Assembly (NCBI GenBank): GCA_963731665.1
Contig: CAVSWP010000012.1
Location: 62,001 to 126,000, forward strand
Direction: 5' to 3'
DNA length: 64,000 nucleotides
Source: Chersky-840 sp035604715
GTDB lineage: Bacteria > Actinomycetota > Acidimicrobiia > Acidimicrobiales > UBA8190
Shown: positions 8,458-17,515 of the stretch, piece after piece
How positions within the stretch are numbered: the stretch's first letter is position 1
Layout: every line of letters starts with the position of its first letter
Made by a program: the position numbers and the translations under genes
The notes under the pieces: model-generated
Told to the model about the DNA's origin: nothing
What the model saw: the letters and a program-made list of their open reading frames with translations, nothing else
Database searches by the model: none

Positions 8458-8952
8458 CTACGGAGGCGGCGGTAACGAAGATTGAAAGCTGGGTGGGGCG
8501 CGAGTGTGCCCCCATGCCGATCCATCCCACCCCCGTGCGCTCCCCGCCACCGTGGGGTCGGGGTACCAACCGGGCTGAGAGAGGCCCGCTCGACTGGCGC
8601 GGTGCGCTCGTGTGAGCCGTTTCACCACCCACGGAGCCCCGAATCCTACGAGAAGGGCCGCCACCACGATGGCGCCGGCGGTTCCCATGCGCCCATTGGT
8701 GTTGGACTGGCATTCGCTGACGAAGGCCGACCATTGTCGGCCAGCAGCCGACCGCGGTGAGGGCTCGGGACCGGCGCCGATAGAACTGGGGTCGAAGAAC
8801 GCCGAGATGGCGGATTCCGAGGACGTGCTCGGACCACACGTACCCCCAGCAGCAGGAGCCGGCAGTGGAACAAGGACGATGGTGGCGGCCGCCACCAGGT
8901 ACGAGATGGCCACGACTCGACACAAGACCCGGACGACTCCGACCACGGTCAT
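8458..8952 (-). CDS. Membrane protein with C-terminal DUF2510 motif
   Basis: This 164-residue protein has an N-terminal transmembrane segment (about residues 8-32, VVAISYLVAAATIVLVPLP), an exported-looking loop with two Cys residues, and a second hydrophobic segment (about 88-110). A cytosolic C-terminus follows, containing QPGWYPDPTVAGSARGWDG and W. The PGWYPDP...R.WDG.xW pattern is the short DUF2510 motif of actinobacteria, usually attached to membrane proteins and of unknown function. The two loop Cys could form a disulphide. The protein ends in a Pro-rich tail. No operon partner is apparent. Confidence 0.75.
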   Translation of the reverse strand: MTVVGVVRVLCRVVAISYLVAAATIVLVPLPAPAAGGTCGPSTSSESAISAFFDPSSIGAGPEPSPRSAAGRQWSAFVSECQSNTNGRMGTAGAIVVAALLVGFGAPWVVKRLTRAHRASRAGLSQPGWYPDPTVAGSARGWDGSAWGHTRAPPSFQSSLPPPP

Positions 8953-9179
8953 GGGACGAATCGTACGCGAAGAGGACTCGGAGAAGGGATCCGCAAGGCT
9001 CTTGCACAGGTCGGTGATGAGGAGGCCCCCCCGACTTCGTTCGGGTGTCGGTCCGTGGTCGTGCCGAGCCAGCGGTGAAGCTTGGTCGTCGTGACGTTCG
9101 CGTGGCGAGCAGCGTCGTGCTATGTCGGAAGGTACCGTCGTGCTCCGTGACCAACGACTACGCCCCCGTCACCTCCGAA

Positions 9180-10110
9180 ATGTTGGATGAATCACGGAAG
9201 CAGAACTCGGTGGTGGAAACCCTCCTGGCGCAAGGGCCGTCGGTCCATACCGTCGACATCGAGGTCACTCGCCGACAACGCGAGTCCGGTTCGTCGTGGA
9301 CCGGACCGATCGTCCGGTCGGACCGCGCCGTTACCCGCTCGATTCCCAGTCCCGCCGGCCCGGTCTCCCTGCGGGTGGTAGTGCCCGACCGCGTCGACGG
9401 GGTCTACCTCCACATGCACGGAGGTGGTTGGGCCCTCGGGGCGGCCGACCAGCAGGACGTGCTTCTCACCACGCTGGCCGACGCCGTTCACGCGGCTGTC
9501 GTCAGCGTCGAGTACCGACTGGCGCCTGAGCATCCCTTCCCAGCGGGTCCCGACGACTGTGAGGTCGCGGCCCTTTGGCTCGTCGAGCACGCCGGAGCGG
9601 AGTTCGGCAGCTCTCGCCTTATGATCGGCGGGGAGTCGGCGGGTGCGCATCTCTCGGCGCTCACCCTCCTTCGGCTCCGGGACCGCCACAACATCTCGGG
9701 CGCGTTCGTCGCCGCCAATCTTGTGTTCGGCGTCTACGACCTGGCTATGACTCCGAGCGCCCGGGCATGGGGAGCGCAACGTCGTCATCTCGACGCCGAT
9801 CATGGCGTGGTTCGCCGACATGTTCGTGCCGGGCACTACAGACGAAGAGCGACGATCGCCAGAGGTCTCGCCCCTGTACGCAGATCTCCGTGACATGCCG
9901 CCCGCGTTGTTCACGGTGGGCACGCTGGACCCGCTTCTCGACGACGGCTTGTTCATGGCGGCCCGCTGGCGAGCGGCGAACAATGAATCCACCCTGCGGG
10001 TCTACCCGGAGTCCGTCCATGGGTTCATCCGGTTCCCTACCGGCATCGCCATGCTCGCCGTTCAGTCGATGCTCGACTTCGCGAGCACCACATTTGGCGG
10101 GCACGAGTAG
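9180..10110 (+). pseudogene. Alpha/beta hydrolase (HSL-type esterase), frameshifted
   Basis: Two frames together make a complete hormone-sensitive-lipase-like (alpha/beta hydrolase fold 3) enzyme. The first carries LHMHGGGWALGAADQQ (oxyanion-hole HGGGW), VEYRLAPEHPFPAGPDD and the nucleophile elbow GGESAGAHLS. The second starts reading near 9770 and carries TVGTLDPLLDDG (catalytic Asp) and VHGFIRFP (catalytic His). The frame changes in the G-run at 9769-9772. Removing one G gives a continuous, family-like sequence. The ATG at 9180 opens MLDESRKQNSVVETL; a GTG at 9150 or an ATG at 9045 could be earlier starts. All catalytic residues survive, so this is either very recent inactivation or a sequence error. 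Confidence 0.75.
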
Positions 10111-10157
10111 AAGGACTCAAAGCGGACTCCGATCTCGCCGATGCCCTCGATGGTCCC

Positions 10158-10722
10158 CTACTTGTCCGCCGCCACGATGAGATCGCCAATGAGCGTGTAG
10201 CCGGCGTCATTGGCATGGATGTTGCCCAACTGGCAATACCAGGTCAGGTTGCACACCTGGCTCACGGCTTTGGGCACGGTGATCGTACCCAGCCCAAGGG
10301 CGGCAATGTCCATGGACGTCGTCTTGGTGAGCTTGGTGTAGGCACCGGTCTTCTTGGTGACATCGACGAACTTGGCATGTCCCGAGGCATATGCGGACTT
10401 CAGGGCCGGGGGTTGTTCACGGGGTCGTCGACTCCGCAGTAGAAGTTGTCGAAGCTGAGGATCGAGCTCGTGGTGGCCCCCCGCAGCCGAAGTTCTCCAG
10501 CTGCAGGTTCTTGGCCGCGGCGACGACAGCGGTATACCCGCTGGTGGCCCCCGAAGTTGGCGACGGCTGGTAACCGACCGAGTACGAGTCGCCCAGAGAG
10601 AGTTAGTACGTCGGCCCTGATGCCCCACTCACGGTCGGTACGGCGACGATACCGGCTGCCACCGCCAAGCTGGCCACAAGCATGCCCACGCGGGTCGTCG
10701 ATCTGAGCAAGCCCCTGTTCAC
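10158..10722 (-). pseudogene. SGNH/GDSL hydrolase, decayed
   Basis: The 5' end starts at a GTG (10722) behind a GGGGGAGA ribosome-binding site and encodes a signal peptide (MLVASLAVAAGIVAVPTVSG). A TAA at 10603-10605 then interrupts it immediately before LSLGDSYSVGY, the SGNH block I with the nucleophile Ser. The frame later shifts at a C-run (10477-10482) and at a G-run (10408-10412). The last part encodes NIHANDAGYTLIGDLI, equivalent to the block V His region. The central Gly and Asn blocks appear to be missing. The ancestral protein was probably an exported esterase or lipase. The combination of a stop, two shifts and a deletion argues for true decay. Confidence 0.65.
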
Positions 10723-10937
10723 AGCATCTCCCCCAGAAATGCCCTCACGACCTGCGGCGCGAGAATCCCAATCGGTATCGATGGTAGCTAAAGAGGTCGC
10801 CATCGACGAATCAACGTTGTTCGAGAGAGCGACGCCGAGCAAGGAGCGTTTCGGCCAAGGCACGACGACGGTCTGGCTGCGGACGATTGGGCCGCGAAGC
10901 GGCCTCGCCAGTGTCGGCAAGCCGCCTCTCGGCAGTG

Positions 10938-10965
10938 TTGGACGTCGTCTTACCGTCTCTAATGT
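10938..10965 (+). promoter_or_regulatory. Candidate sigma-70-type promoter for the small lipoprotein gene
   Basis: TTGGAC at 10938-10943 and TAATGT at 10960-10965 are separated by 16 bases, close to housekeeping -35/-10 boxes. The lipoprotein gene starts 30 bases after the -10 box and has a GAGGGGAAG ribosome-binding site. The call is by motif only. Confidence 0.35.
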
Positions 10966-10995
10966 AGTCTTGTCCAGATCGGCACAGAGGGGAAG

Positions 10996-11322
10996 ATGAC
11001 CAAAGCAAGACGTTTCATGACCGCGGGAGCCGTCTGTGTTTCGGTTCTTCTGACGGCTGGGTGTTCCCGCTCACCGAGTCAATCGGCCTCGTACATCGAC
11101 GGGTTCAACTACGGCGTGAGCAACCGAACTGGTGCCGCCCTTCCCAAGGGGGTGGCGCTCAGTACGTGTGCGGGTTACTTGGCGTCAGCCACCGCTGTGC
11201 CCTCTAGTGATAGTTCGGCGGAGTGGCTGAACGGTTGCGTGGCTGCCGCCACCTCCGGCGCGACGAAAGTGCTAGCGGGGGGCAGTCCGACTGCCAACTC
11301 CATACGCAACGTTCCACACTGA
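10996..11322 (+). CDS. Small lipoprotein
   Basis: This 108-residue protein has an N-terminal signal of lipoprotein type: MTKARRFMTAG, a hydrophobic core VCVSVLLTAGC, and a lipobox LTAGC with the acylated Cys at residue 23. The mature part is Ser/Ala-rich with two further Cys residues (CAGYL and LNGC) that could pair. Near its start, YIDGFNYGVSN resembles a short recurrent motif of small secreted actinobacterial proteins. The start is supported by a GAGGGGAAG ribosome-binding site, and a promoter candidate lies just upstream. Its function is unknown; it probably sits on the outer face of the membrane. Confidence 0.65.
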   Translation: MTKARRFMTAGAVCVSVLLTAGCSRSPSQSASYIDGFNYGVSNRTGAALPKGVALSTCAGYLASATAVPSSDSSAEWLNGCVAAATSGATKVLAGGSPTANSIRNVPH

Positions 11323-11408
11323 TCGCTCGTACGGACCCGTCACGATACGAGCCGTGCTCGCGGCCGCGGCGGACTCCACGTCTCACTGTCAAAGCTGTGT
11401 CACGTGGC

Positions 11409-13586
11409 CTACAGGCTGTTGATGCTCTGGGGCGTGAGGTTCAGCAAGGTGAATGGCACACTCCGCCCGCTCGGGGAGACGGCGAAGATCTTTGGAGAAT
11501 CGGTGGCCGAGAGTTGGACCGCCACGTGGGCGGTTGCCCCACCGGTGGCGACCGGAATCTCCAGCACCGGTCCCGCAGGTCCTGTTCGACAGGTGAGCCG
11601 ACGCGGGCCTGCCACGGCTCTGAGGGTCAACGTCGTTGCTCCCGCGCCGTGGGCCTGGCACCGGAAGACCGCGGAATGGGGCCGCGCTATGTCCGACACC
11701 GGTGACAAGGCGACGTCGCCACTGTCGAGCACCGTCACCCGGAGGTCGTGCGGTATCGGCGGCAACCGAACTCTGGCCTCCCCCTTGCCTTCGGCGAGTG
11801 TCATGACGAGGTTCGTGGACCGTGAAGGCGCCTGGCTCAGGTGGAGGGCGCCGCCATCGATGCAGACGAGGCCGCCCGAATTGCGCAGGCGGACCGCCAC
11901 ACCGGCACCGCGAGCTTGGTAGGGGCCGAAGCACCCTGCGAACCAGCTGAGTCGCCTCAACCGGGATGTCGGCTGGTAGAAGAGAGCGGTCGAGTCGGGC
12001 TCCGTGATCGGTTTGTACCCCATGTGCAAGAGGAGGTCGAGCTTCCACAAGACGGACTCGTCGTATCGTCCCTCATCGGAGTCGTACCCCGGATACCAGG
12101 GCTCCAACGGCGCCACCAGGGCGTAGCGCCCCGTCAAGATGTTGTCGATGAACCACCGGGGCGTGTAACCGGCGGCCAGAATGTCGTTGACGTCCCCGGC
12201 GGGAGCCTCGGGAGCGCCCGGGGATACCGAGAGCGAAGGGTACTGCCCGTCGAAGACGGCTTCCCCTTTGTCTACTGCGGCCAGGAGGAAGGGGCTCATG
12301 CTGGCCCATGCGACGGTCTGGTGGAGGTCCGGTGCTCCGAGGCGATCGGGGAGGGCCTGTGAAAGAGGGTCGACGCCGGCGAGCAAGACCCCGCAGGCGA
12401 GGGAGGCCGCCGCCAGGCGTCGGGCCGAAGGGCGCAACAGCACAAGGAGCACGGCGCATCCCAGCGTCAGTGTCCAAACCGGTCCGGCAAGCTGGTTTGC
12501 CTCACCTCCGAGCTTGCTCTCGGCGAGGATGGCTGTGGGGATGGGACTGAGGGCGAAGACCACTGCGGCCACAGCCACAGAGCCGTGACGCCGCGTGGAG
12601 AGGTCATGTTTGACCAGCACTGACCACGCGAGACACAACACGACGACGGCCAAAGCCACCAGTGGCACGATCAGAAGCCGGAGGCTCGTGGTGATCTGTT
12701 GGCCGACTGCGGCCCAGCGCGCATAGCGCAACGGGTCGTTGACGAGAATGTCGTAGGCCCAGTCGTGGCTGGTCACCTGGAGGATGATCCCGAACAGCGC
12801 CGAGGTACCGAGGAACGTCATCAGGACCGTGGCCGGCCTGAGCCAGCGTCTCCAGGTCCCTGTTGCTCGGGGCCCGGGCACCCGTGGCACGACCAGAGTG
12901 ATACCGGCGATGACGAGGCTGGGCACCAGTGTCGTTTGCTTGGTGAAGACCGAGAGGGTCAGGAGCAGGCCAGTGGCGTACATCTGCCTTCCGGATAGTG
13001 CAGTGGACGACAGAAGGGCTGTGAAGACAATGGTCGCCGACACCACGAGCAGACACCACGCCAACTGATCGGGACGGGCCTCGTAGAGGCCACTGATCGG
13101 CAGGCCCAGGATCGGCAACGCAGAGAGCCCACCCATCGACAACGCGACGACGAAGCTCGCGCTCACCAGCCGGCTCTCCCAACGCATCGTGGTGGCCCAC
13201 AGCATCCGAATGATCGAGCCCATCGCCACCAGGGCTGCCACCATGGACAGGACCGGCCCCCACCCCTCCCACCAGTAGATCTTCAACAGGCCGGCGAACA
13301 ACCACGTGAACACCGGGGTGTAGGAGAAACCCACAAACTCTGTCGCCGGGTTCCCGTACTGGAGGTGTCCCGTGGCCACCGCCTTGGCATCTTCGACGAT
13401 GTTGTCGGAAAAGCCGGTGAAGGGATGGCGTACGAAGCAGATTCCCACCAGGTTGACTACCACCGCGGCCAGGAAAATTCCCGCCGACGCCGTCGCCCCC
13501 CAGAGCGGCAGCCGGTCGCGTAGGCGCCCCGCCGAGGAAAGTACGGCGCGGGGACCCGACTGTTCGCTCACCGCAGCCTCGTTCAC
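11409..13586 (-). CDS. Large polytopic membrane protein, GT-C glycosyltransferase-like
   Basis: From the GTG at 13586 the protein has about 725 residues (an upstream frame to 13730 looks non-coding). The N-terminal two thirds has about ten hydrophobic segments. The first is followed by an acidic exported loop (FTGFSDNIVEDAKAVATG) of the kind that carries the catalytic Asp in GT-C enzymes, and WWEG and ARPDQ motifs follow. The C-terminal third, after about residue 500, is soluble and beta-rich with two Cys. GT-C proteins move sugars from polyprenyl-phosphate donors onto acceptors outside the membrane. Donor and acceptor are unknown. It is alone on the minus strand, downstream of an RCC1-type gene. 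Confidence 0.65.
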   Translation of the reverse strand: MNEAAVSEQSGPRAVLSSAGRLRDRLPLWGATASAGIFLAAVVVNLVGICFVRHPFTGFSDNIVEDAKAVATGHLQYGNPATEFVGFSYTPVFTWLFAGLLKIYWWEGWGPVLSMVAALVAMGSIIRMLWATTMRWESRLVSASFVVALSMGGLSALPILGLPISGLYEARPDQLAWCLLVVSATIVFTALLSSTALSGRQMYATGLLLTLSVFTKQTTLVPSLVIAGITLVVPRVPGPRATGTWRRWLRPATVLMTFLGTSALFGIILQVTSHDWAYDILVNDPLRYARWAAVGQQITTSLRLLIVPLVALAVVVLCLAWSVLVKHDLSTRRHGSVAVAAVVFALSPIPTAILAESKLGGEANQLAGPVWTLTLGCAVLLVLLRPSARRLAAASLACGVLLAGVDPLSQALPDRLGAPDLHQTVAWASMSPFLLAAVDKGEAVFDGQYPSLSVSPGAPEAPAGDVNDILAAGYTPRWFIDNILTGRYALVAPLEPWYPGYDSDEGRYDESVLWKLDLLLHMGYKPITEPDSTALFYQPTSRLRRLSWFAGCFGPYQARGAGVAVRLRNSGGLVCIDGGALHLSQAPSRSTNLVMTLAEGKGEARVRLPPIPHDLRVTVLDSGDVALSPVSDIARPHSAVFRCQAHGAGATTLTLRAVAGPRRLTCRTGPAGPVLEIPVATGGATAHVAVQLSATDSPKIFAVSPSGRSVPFTLLNLTPQSINSL

Positions 13587-14054
13587 CGGGATCGTCGCCC
13601 CATGGTTCCCCGTCAGTGCGCCCTGTCTTTCGTCTCCACATCCGCGGGAAACACGCGTCGGAAACGAGGGAACGCCGATCCTATCGTGCCAGAGTGGTCG
13701 ACCTGAGGGACCACGTACCAGTGCGCACATCGTTGGCGCGGTTCGTCACTGCCCTCGGGACAGCATGCGCACGACCGACCGCGTCGGCGAGCCACATTGT
13801 TACCCTTGCTAGCTCAAATCATACCCCCGGAATTGGGGATTTCGAATCAAGACGAGACGACGATGTGCTCATGTCAGCGGCAGTGTAACGGTCCGGCTGT
13901 CGACGCATGTTAGAGGGTTAGCGTGCCCGTGAACGTTGTCGTTTCAGGGTTCGACACTCGACGGAGAAACGGTGATCGAACGCGCCGAGAAGCTCGGGCT
14001 TCTACACAGACAGGGGCTCGCGGGGCTCGCAGCGTCTCATAAATGCGCGCCAAT
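13587..14054. other. Intergenic region upstream of the GT-C-like gene
   Basis: No gene seen. A block reading ACCCCCGGAATTGGGGATTT at 13823-13842 resembles another at 15333-15352 upstream of the RCC1 gene. A TATGAT-like hexamer on the minus strand beside it could be a -10 box. I assign no factor to it. Confidence 0.3.
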
Positions 14055-15245
14055 CTACGGGACAAGGTACACGCTGTTATCGGCTGTCGACGACATGGCT
14101 TCGACACCACTCAAAGTGGGCCGTGTAGCACCGAAGCGCCAAACACTTCCGTTTGTGTCGAGTCCTTGAGAGTCCGCTCCGCCTGCCATCACGTAGGTGA
14201 AAGTAACCCCCGACGGCACGGTCACCGGCACGGGCACATCCCGATTCGTAACACCTCCGTCTCCCAGTTGTCCATGAGAGTCCTTGCCCCATGCATAGGC
14301 GCTTCCGTTGGTCAGAAGTGCCACCGTGTGACCGTTGCTGGTGAGATCGCCTCCTGCGTACAGCTCGCCAACGGGCCCAGGTAGGCCAACCACGCGAGTG
14401 GGCAGACGAATTTGGGTTGCGAACGAACCAACACCGAGCTGGCCGTACGGATTGGCTCCCCACATGTAGGCGTTACCTTCGGAGTCGACCGCTCCTGAGG
14501 TGACGTTTCCTGCCGTTATTGCAACGATCGGTGGTGTACCCGGTGGAAAATGAACAAGACTCGGCGTTCCACTAGATCTCGCGGCGCCGATACCCAACTG
14601 CCCATGACTGTTGTCGCCACAAGCTTCTACCTGCCCGTTGGCCATGAGCCAAATGACGTGGTCAAATCCACCTTGGACTGACATGGGTGTGGTGCTTGCG
14701 TGAGTTATGAGCGGGATCTTGACGGGTAGGAGTTCCCGACCAGCGCTTCCAATACAAAGAGACTTGGAATCATTGGCTCCCCATCCGTAGCCTTGGCCGT
14801 TTGCATCAATGGCAAACCCTTCGTTCTTGGCTTCGCCGATTGCTACGACCCCGACTCCTGGCGGAAGGGTGAGTAGGACTTGGACAGGGTTAGCTGACCA
14901 TCCGCCGACGGAGCCATTACCGAGTTGGCCGTTGTTGTTGTCTCCCCAAGCCCACACGATACCGTCTGTTGGGCAAGCGCTTACCCCGCCAACACATTGA
15001 AGCGCGTAGCCCGATGAATTGCTTGCATCTACCGTGACGATGTCGTGCATCCCAGGGACAGGTGATATTCCCACCGCCCGATGTGCAGGGCCTCCCAAGT
15101 ATAAGCCAGCCCGATAGACGTCCGAGCTCAAGAAAGGCGTTGGATCGTGCTTGGCGTTGTTGCGCGCCGCCGCTGAGTCCGCACCTGCCACCGAAACGAC
15201 AACCGCGACCGACAGTATGAGAAGCACAACCGCCCGTTTGGTCAT
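14055..15245 (-). CDS. Exported RCC1-repeat propeller protein, shorter paralogue
   Basis: This 396-residue protein starts MTKRAVVLLILSVAVVVSVA with a signal peptide ending near residue 30. The ATG at 15245 was chosen because it directly precedes the signal sequence. The rest is built of RCC1-type repeats, e.g. VWAWGDNNNGQLGNG, NAYMWGANPYGQLGVG and AYAWGKDSHGQLGDG, predicting a seven-bladed beta-propeller. The final blade is short: it reaches VWRFG and lacks the G-x-GQLG strand present in the neighbour copy. Bacterial RCC1 proteins are often exported and thought to bind proteins or glycans. It shares a Cys pair (LQCVGGVSACPTDG) with the second copy. Confidence 0.85.
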   Translation of the reverse strand: MTKRAVVLLILSVAVVVSVAGADSAAARNNAKHDPTPFLSSDVYRAGLYLGGPAHRAVGISPVPGMHDIVTVDASNSSGYALQCVGGVSACPTDGIVWAWGDNNNGQLGNGSVGGWSANPVQVLLTLPPGVGVVAIGEAKNEGFAIDANGQGYGWGANDSKSLCIGSAGRELLPVKIPLITHASTTPMSVQGGFDHVIWLMANGQVEACGDNSHGQLGIGAARSSGTPSLVHFPPGTPPIVAITAGNVTSGAVDSEGNAYMWGANPYGQLGVGSFATQIRLPTRVVGLPGPVGELYAGGDLTSNGHTVALLTNGSAYAWGKDSHGQLGDGGVTNRDVPVPVTVPSGVTFTYVMAGGADSQGLDTNGSVWRFGATRPTLSGVEAMSSTADNSVYLVP

Positions 15246-15447
15246 CGACGTACTCCCGTCATCGCAAACCCGCCTCGTCCCCATGGACGGTGTCGCCGAA
15301 ATTACAGTGTTGTCCTTCCCCGGTCACATGGAACCCCCAGAATTGAGGAAATTGCGGTGGCTGACCCGAGATGGACCCGTCCGGAGAGGGGCCGTCGAGT
15401 TTTGCCCCTCTGGCTCTCGGTCTGGAGCGGAAACGCCCTCTCCGTGG

Positions 15448-15848
15448 CTAGGGGGCCGCGGAAGATTCCCAGGCGCTCGGATCGTTGAGATAGAGCCCGT
15501 ACGCGCGGTCCACGGCCGCCTCCCCGCGTGGAGGGGCAGGACTGACTTGTCATAGCCGTCCGTGCAGGCGAGCCAAACGGCGACGGCCCACTCGTTCTCG
15601 CGCCGGCCAGTCCACCGCAAGCGGCACAAGGGGCTGGTCGTAGCCGTCGGGCAGGTGGCCTCGACGTAGGCGTCAGGATTGCGGAAGCGGACCCGCGCCT
15701 CGGTGAGCCGGGGGCAGCGGCTCAGTCGGTGGGCTTCGAGGCGTCGTACGAGATCGGAGCGGGCTCGGTCGGCGATGGGCACCGCATCGATGCTATGGAC
15801 CCGGCTTTCCGTGTTGTCCGGGATGTTGGGGAAGCTGGGGGCGAGCAC
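15448..15848 (-). pseudogene. Conserved hypothetical protein, frameshifted
   Basis: The first frame (from a GTG at 15848) encodes a credible protein with NPDAYVEATCPTATTSPLCR, LRWTGRRENEWAVAVWLA and CTDGYDKSVLPL. Near 15530, at a G-run (GCGGGGAGGCGG), sense passes to another frame that reads AVDRAYGLYLNDPSAWE before a TAG at 15448-15450. The ending GLYLxDPxAW is a pattern I recognise from small uncharacterised actinobacterial proteins. One inserted or missing G would restore the gene. It sits between the two RCC1 genes on the same strand. No function is known. Confidence 0.5.
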
Positions 15849-15976
15849 CTTCTTCAGGCAGTGTTCAGGCCAACGAACTCAACGCGCCGTGGTTGCCACC
15901 ACCGACGACTGAGCGTTGACCTCGATGCAAATGGCGCGCTCTTCATCGAATCGTCGTGTATGACAGAGGGATCTGC

Positions 15977-17209
15977 CTACGAGTGGAGATCCAAAGCATT
16001 GTTGGCGGTGGCCGAAATCATCGCCACGCCACTATCGACCTTCAACGGGGCACTTGCCTGGGAGACACTCCCGGCACCCAGTTGACCTCTCGGTCCGCAA
16101 CCCCATGTGTAGACCTCACCTTGGGTGTCGAGTGCCAGTGAGGAACAACCATCGGCTTCCACGCTGGTAAAGGTCACCCCGGCCGGGACCGTAACCTGCA
16201 CGGGTGTGAATTCGTTCGTTGTCTTGCCGTCACCAAGCTCACTGCTTGAATCGTCGCCCCAGGCGTACACGGTGCCGTCGTTAAGGATGGCAAGACTGTG
16301 GCCATTGCCGATGAGGTCGCCGCCGACCGACAGCTCGACGGCTGGGAGAGGAAGAGAGACCTTGGTCGGACTCGTTACCCAGCCCTTGCTCGAGCCAACA
16401 CCCGTCTGACCTTTGCGGTTGTACCCCCACATATAAACGTCGCCCGAGCTGTCGACGGCGCCGGATGTCGTGTTACCGGCACTGATCTGCACGATATTGG
16501 ATAGGCCCACGACCCGCACTGGCACCATGCTGTTCGCGGTCTTTCCTGTTCCGAGTTGACCGAAGATGTTCTCGCCACAGGCCCTCACCGTTCCATCGGA
16601 GAGCAGCCAGAGTACGTGGTCCTGTCCACCTTGAACGGCGATGACGTCCGCGAGGCCAGGAATCATTACGGGCGTGTTCTGCGCAAGGCCGTTCCCGATG
16701 CAGAGGGAGCCATGTCCGTTGTTTCCCCACCCCCAACCCTGGCCGGTGGAATCAATGGCGAAACCTTCATCCCTGGCTTCGCCGATACTCACAATGTTGA
16801 CGCCAGCAGGGAAGCGGACCTGAACCGGTTGATTGAGGGCCGTGCGCGTCTGTCCATTACCGAGTTGATCGTAGAGCCCGTCACCCCAGGCCATCACGAT
16901 GCCGTCGGAAGGGCAGCTAGTGACTCCGCCCGGGCACTCGAGCGCGTAGTTGCTGCTATTGCTGGCGTCGATCGCCACGACGTTGGCGAGACCAGTGACT
17001 AAGTGGGGCGAGCGTTCCTCTGAGTGGCGACCACCTAGGTAGTCGCCCCAGCGAGCCACTGACCCGTGCGGAAAGACTGGGGCTGAAGGTGTTCCGTGGG
17101 TCCGGGCCTGTGCAGGAACGGACCAGCTACCAACGAGAACCACAACGACTGCCACGGCTATGTACGCGTACCTTTCGCTTCGGCGTCGTCTGCCGACCAC
17201 GACCCCCAC
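15977..17209 (-). CDS. Exported RCC1-repeat propeller protein, longer paralogue
   Basis: This 410-residue protein has a basic N-terminus and hydrophobic signal (IAVAVVVVLVGSWSVPAQA), with predicted cleavage near residue 35. RCC1-type repeats follow: VMAWGDGLYDQLGNG, VRACGENIFGQLGTG, VYMWGYNRKGQTGVG, VYAWGDDSSSELGDG and VYTWGCGPRGQLGAG, consistent with a seven-bladed propeller. The start is a GTG at 17209. It shares layout, Cys positions and near-identical phrases such as TSGAVDS, DLIGNGHS and EGFAID with the copy at 14055-15245, so they are duplicates. Unlike that copy, its last blade is complete. Its role at the cell surface is unknown. Confidence 0.87.
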   Translation of the reverse strand: MGVVVGRRRRSERYAYIAVAVVVVLVGSWSVPAQARTHGTPSAPVFPHGSVARWGDYLGGRHSEERSPHLVTGLANVVAIDASNSSNYALECPGGVTSCPSDGIVMAWGDGLYDQLGNGQTRTALNQPVQVRFPAGVNIVSIGEARDEGFAIDSTGQGWGWGNNGHGSLCIGNGLAQNTPVMIPGLADVIAVQGGQDHVLWLLSDGTVRACGENIFGQLGTGKTANSMVPVRVVGLSNIVQISAGNTTSGAVDSSGDVYMWGYNRKGQTGVGSSKGWVTSPTKVSLPLPAVELSVGGDLIGNGHSLAILNDGTVYAWGDDSSSELGDGKTTNEFTPVQVTVPAGVTFTSVEADGCSSLALDTQGEVYTWGCGPRGQLGAGSVSQASAPLKVDSGVAMISATANNALDLHS

Positions 17210-17515
17210 CTCTCGCCGGCTTGGCCCGTTACCAGGCCCGTCACCCTACCCCGCTCCAGCGACACGAGCAGTCTTTCAAGACATCTGGATGTTGTTGAAA
17301 GGCAAACAGGTCCCTTGGAACTTGACAGAAACGAGCCGTCCCCGAGTCCTTATCGATGGCGTCCAGAGCTCGCGAAACGGCGCCCAAAGTGTCGCAACAC
17401 CTGATTAAACCGCGATCTGGAAGCCTCGGCCTCCTCACAAATGAGGATCTTGATTCGCCACCCAGGCGTACCGAGCTTCCCATGGCGTTGGCGACACTGA
17501 TTCTTGGCAGTGTTC
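17210..17515. other. Intergenic region without a recognised gene
   Basis: It lies between the downstream end of a YfhO-type gene and the start of the RCC1 gene. I see no frame of protein character. It probably holds the RCC1 gene's promoter, but no clear boxes stand out. Confidence 0.35.
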
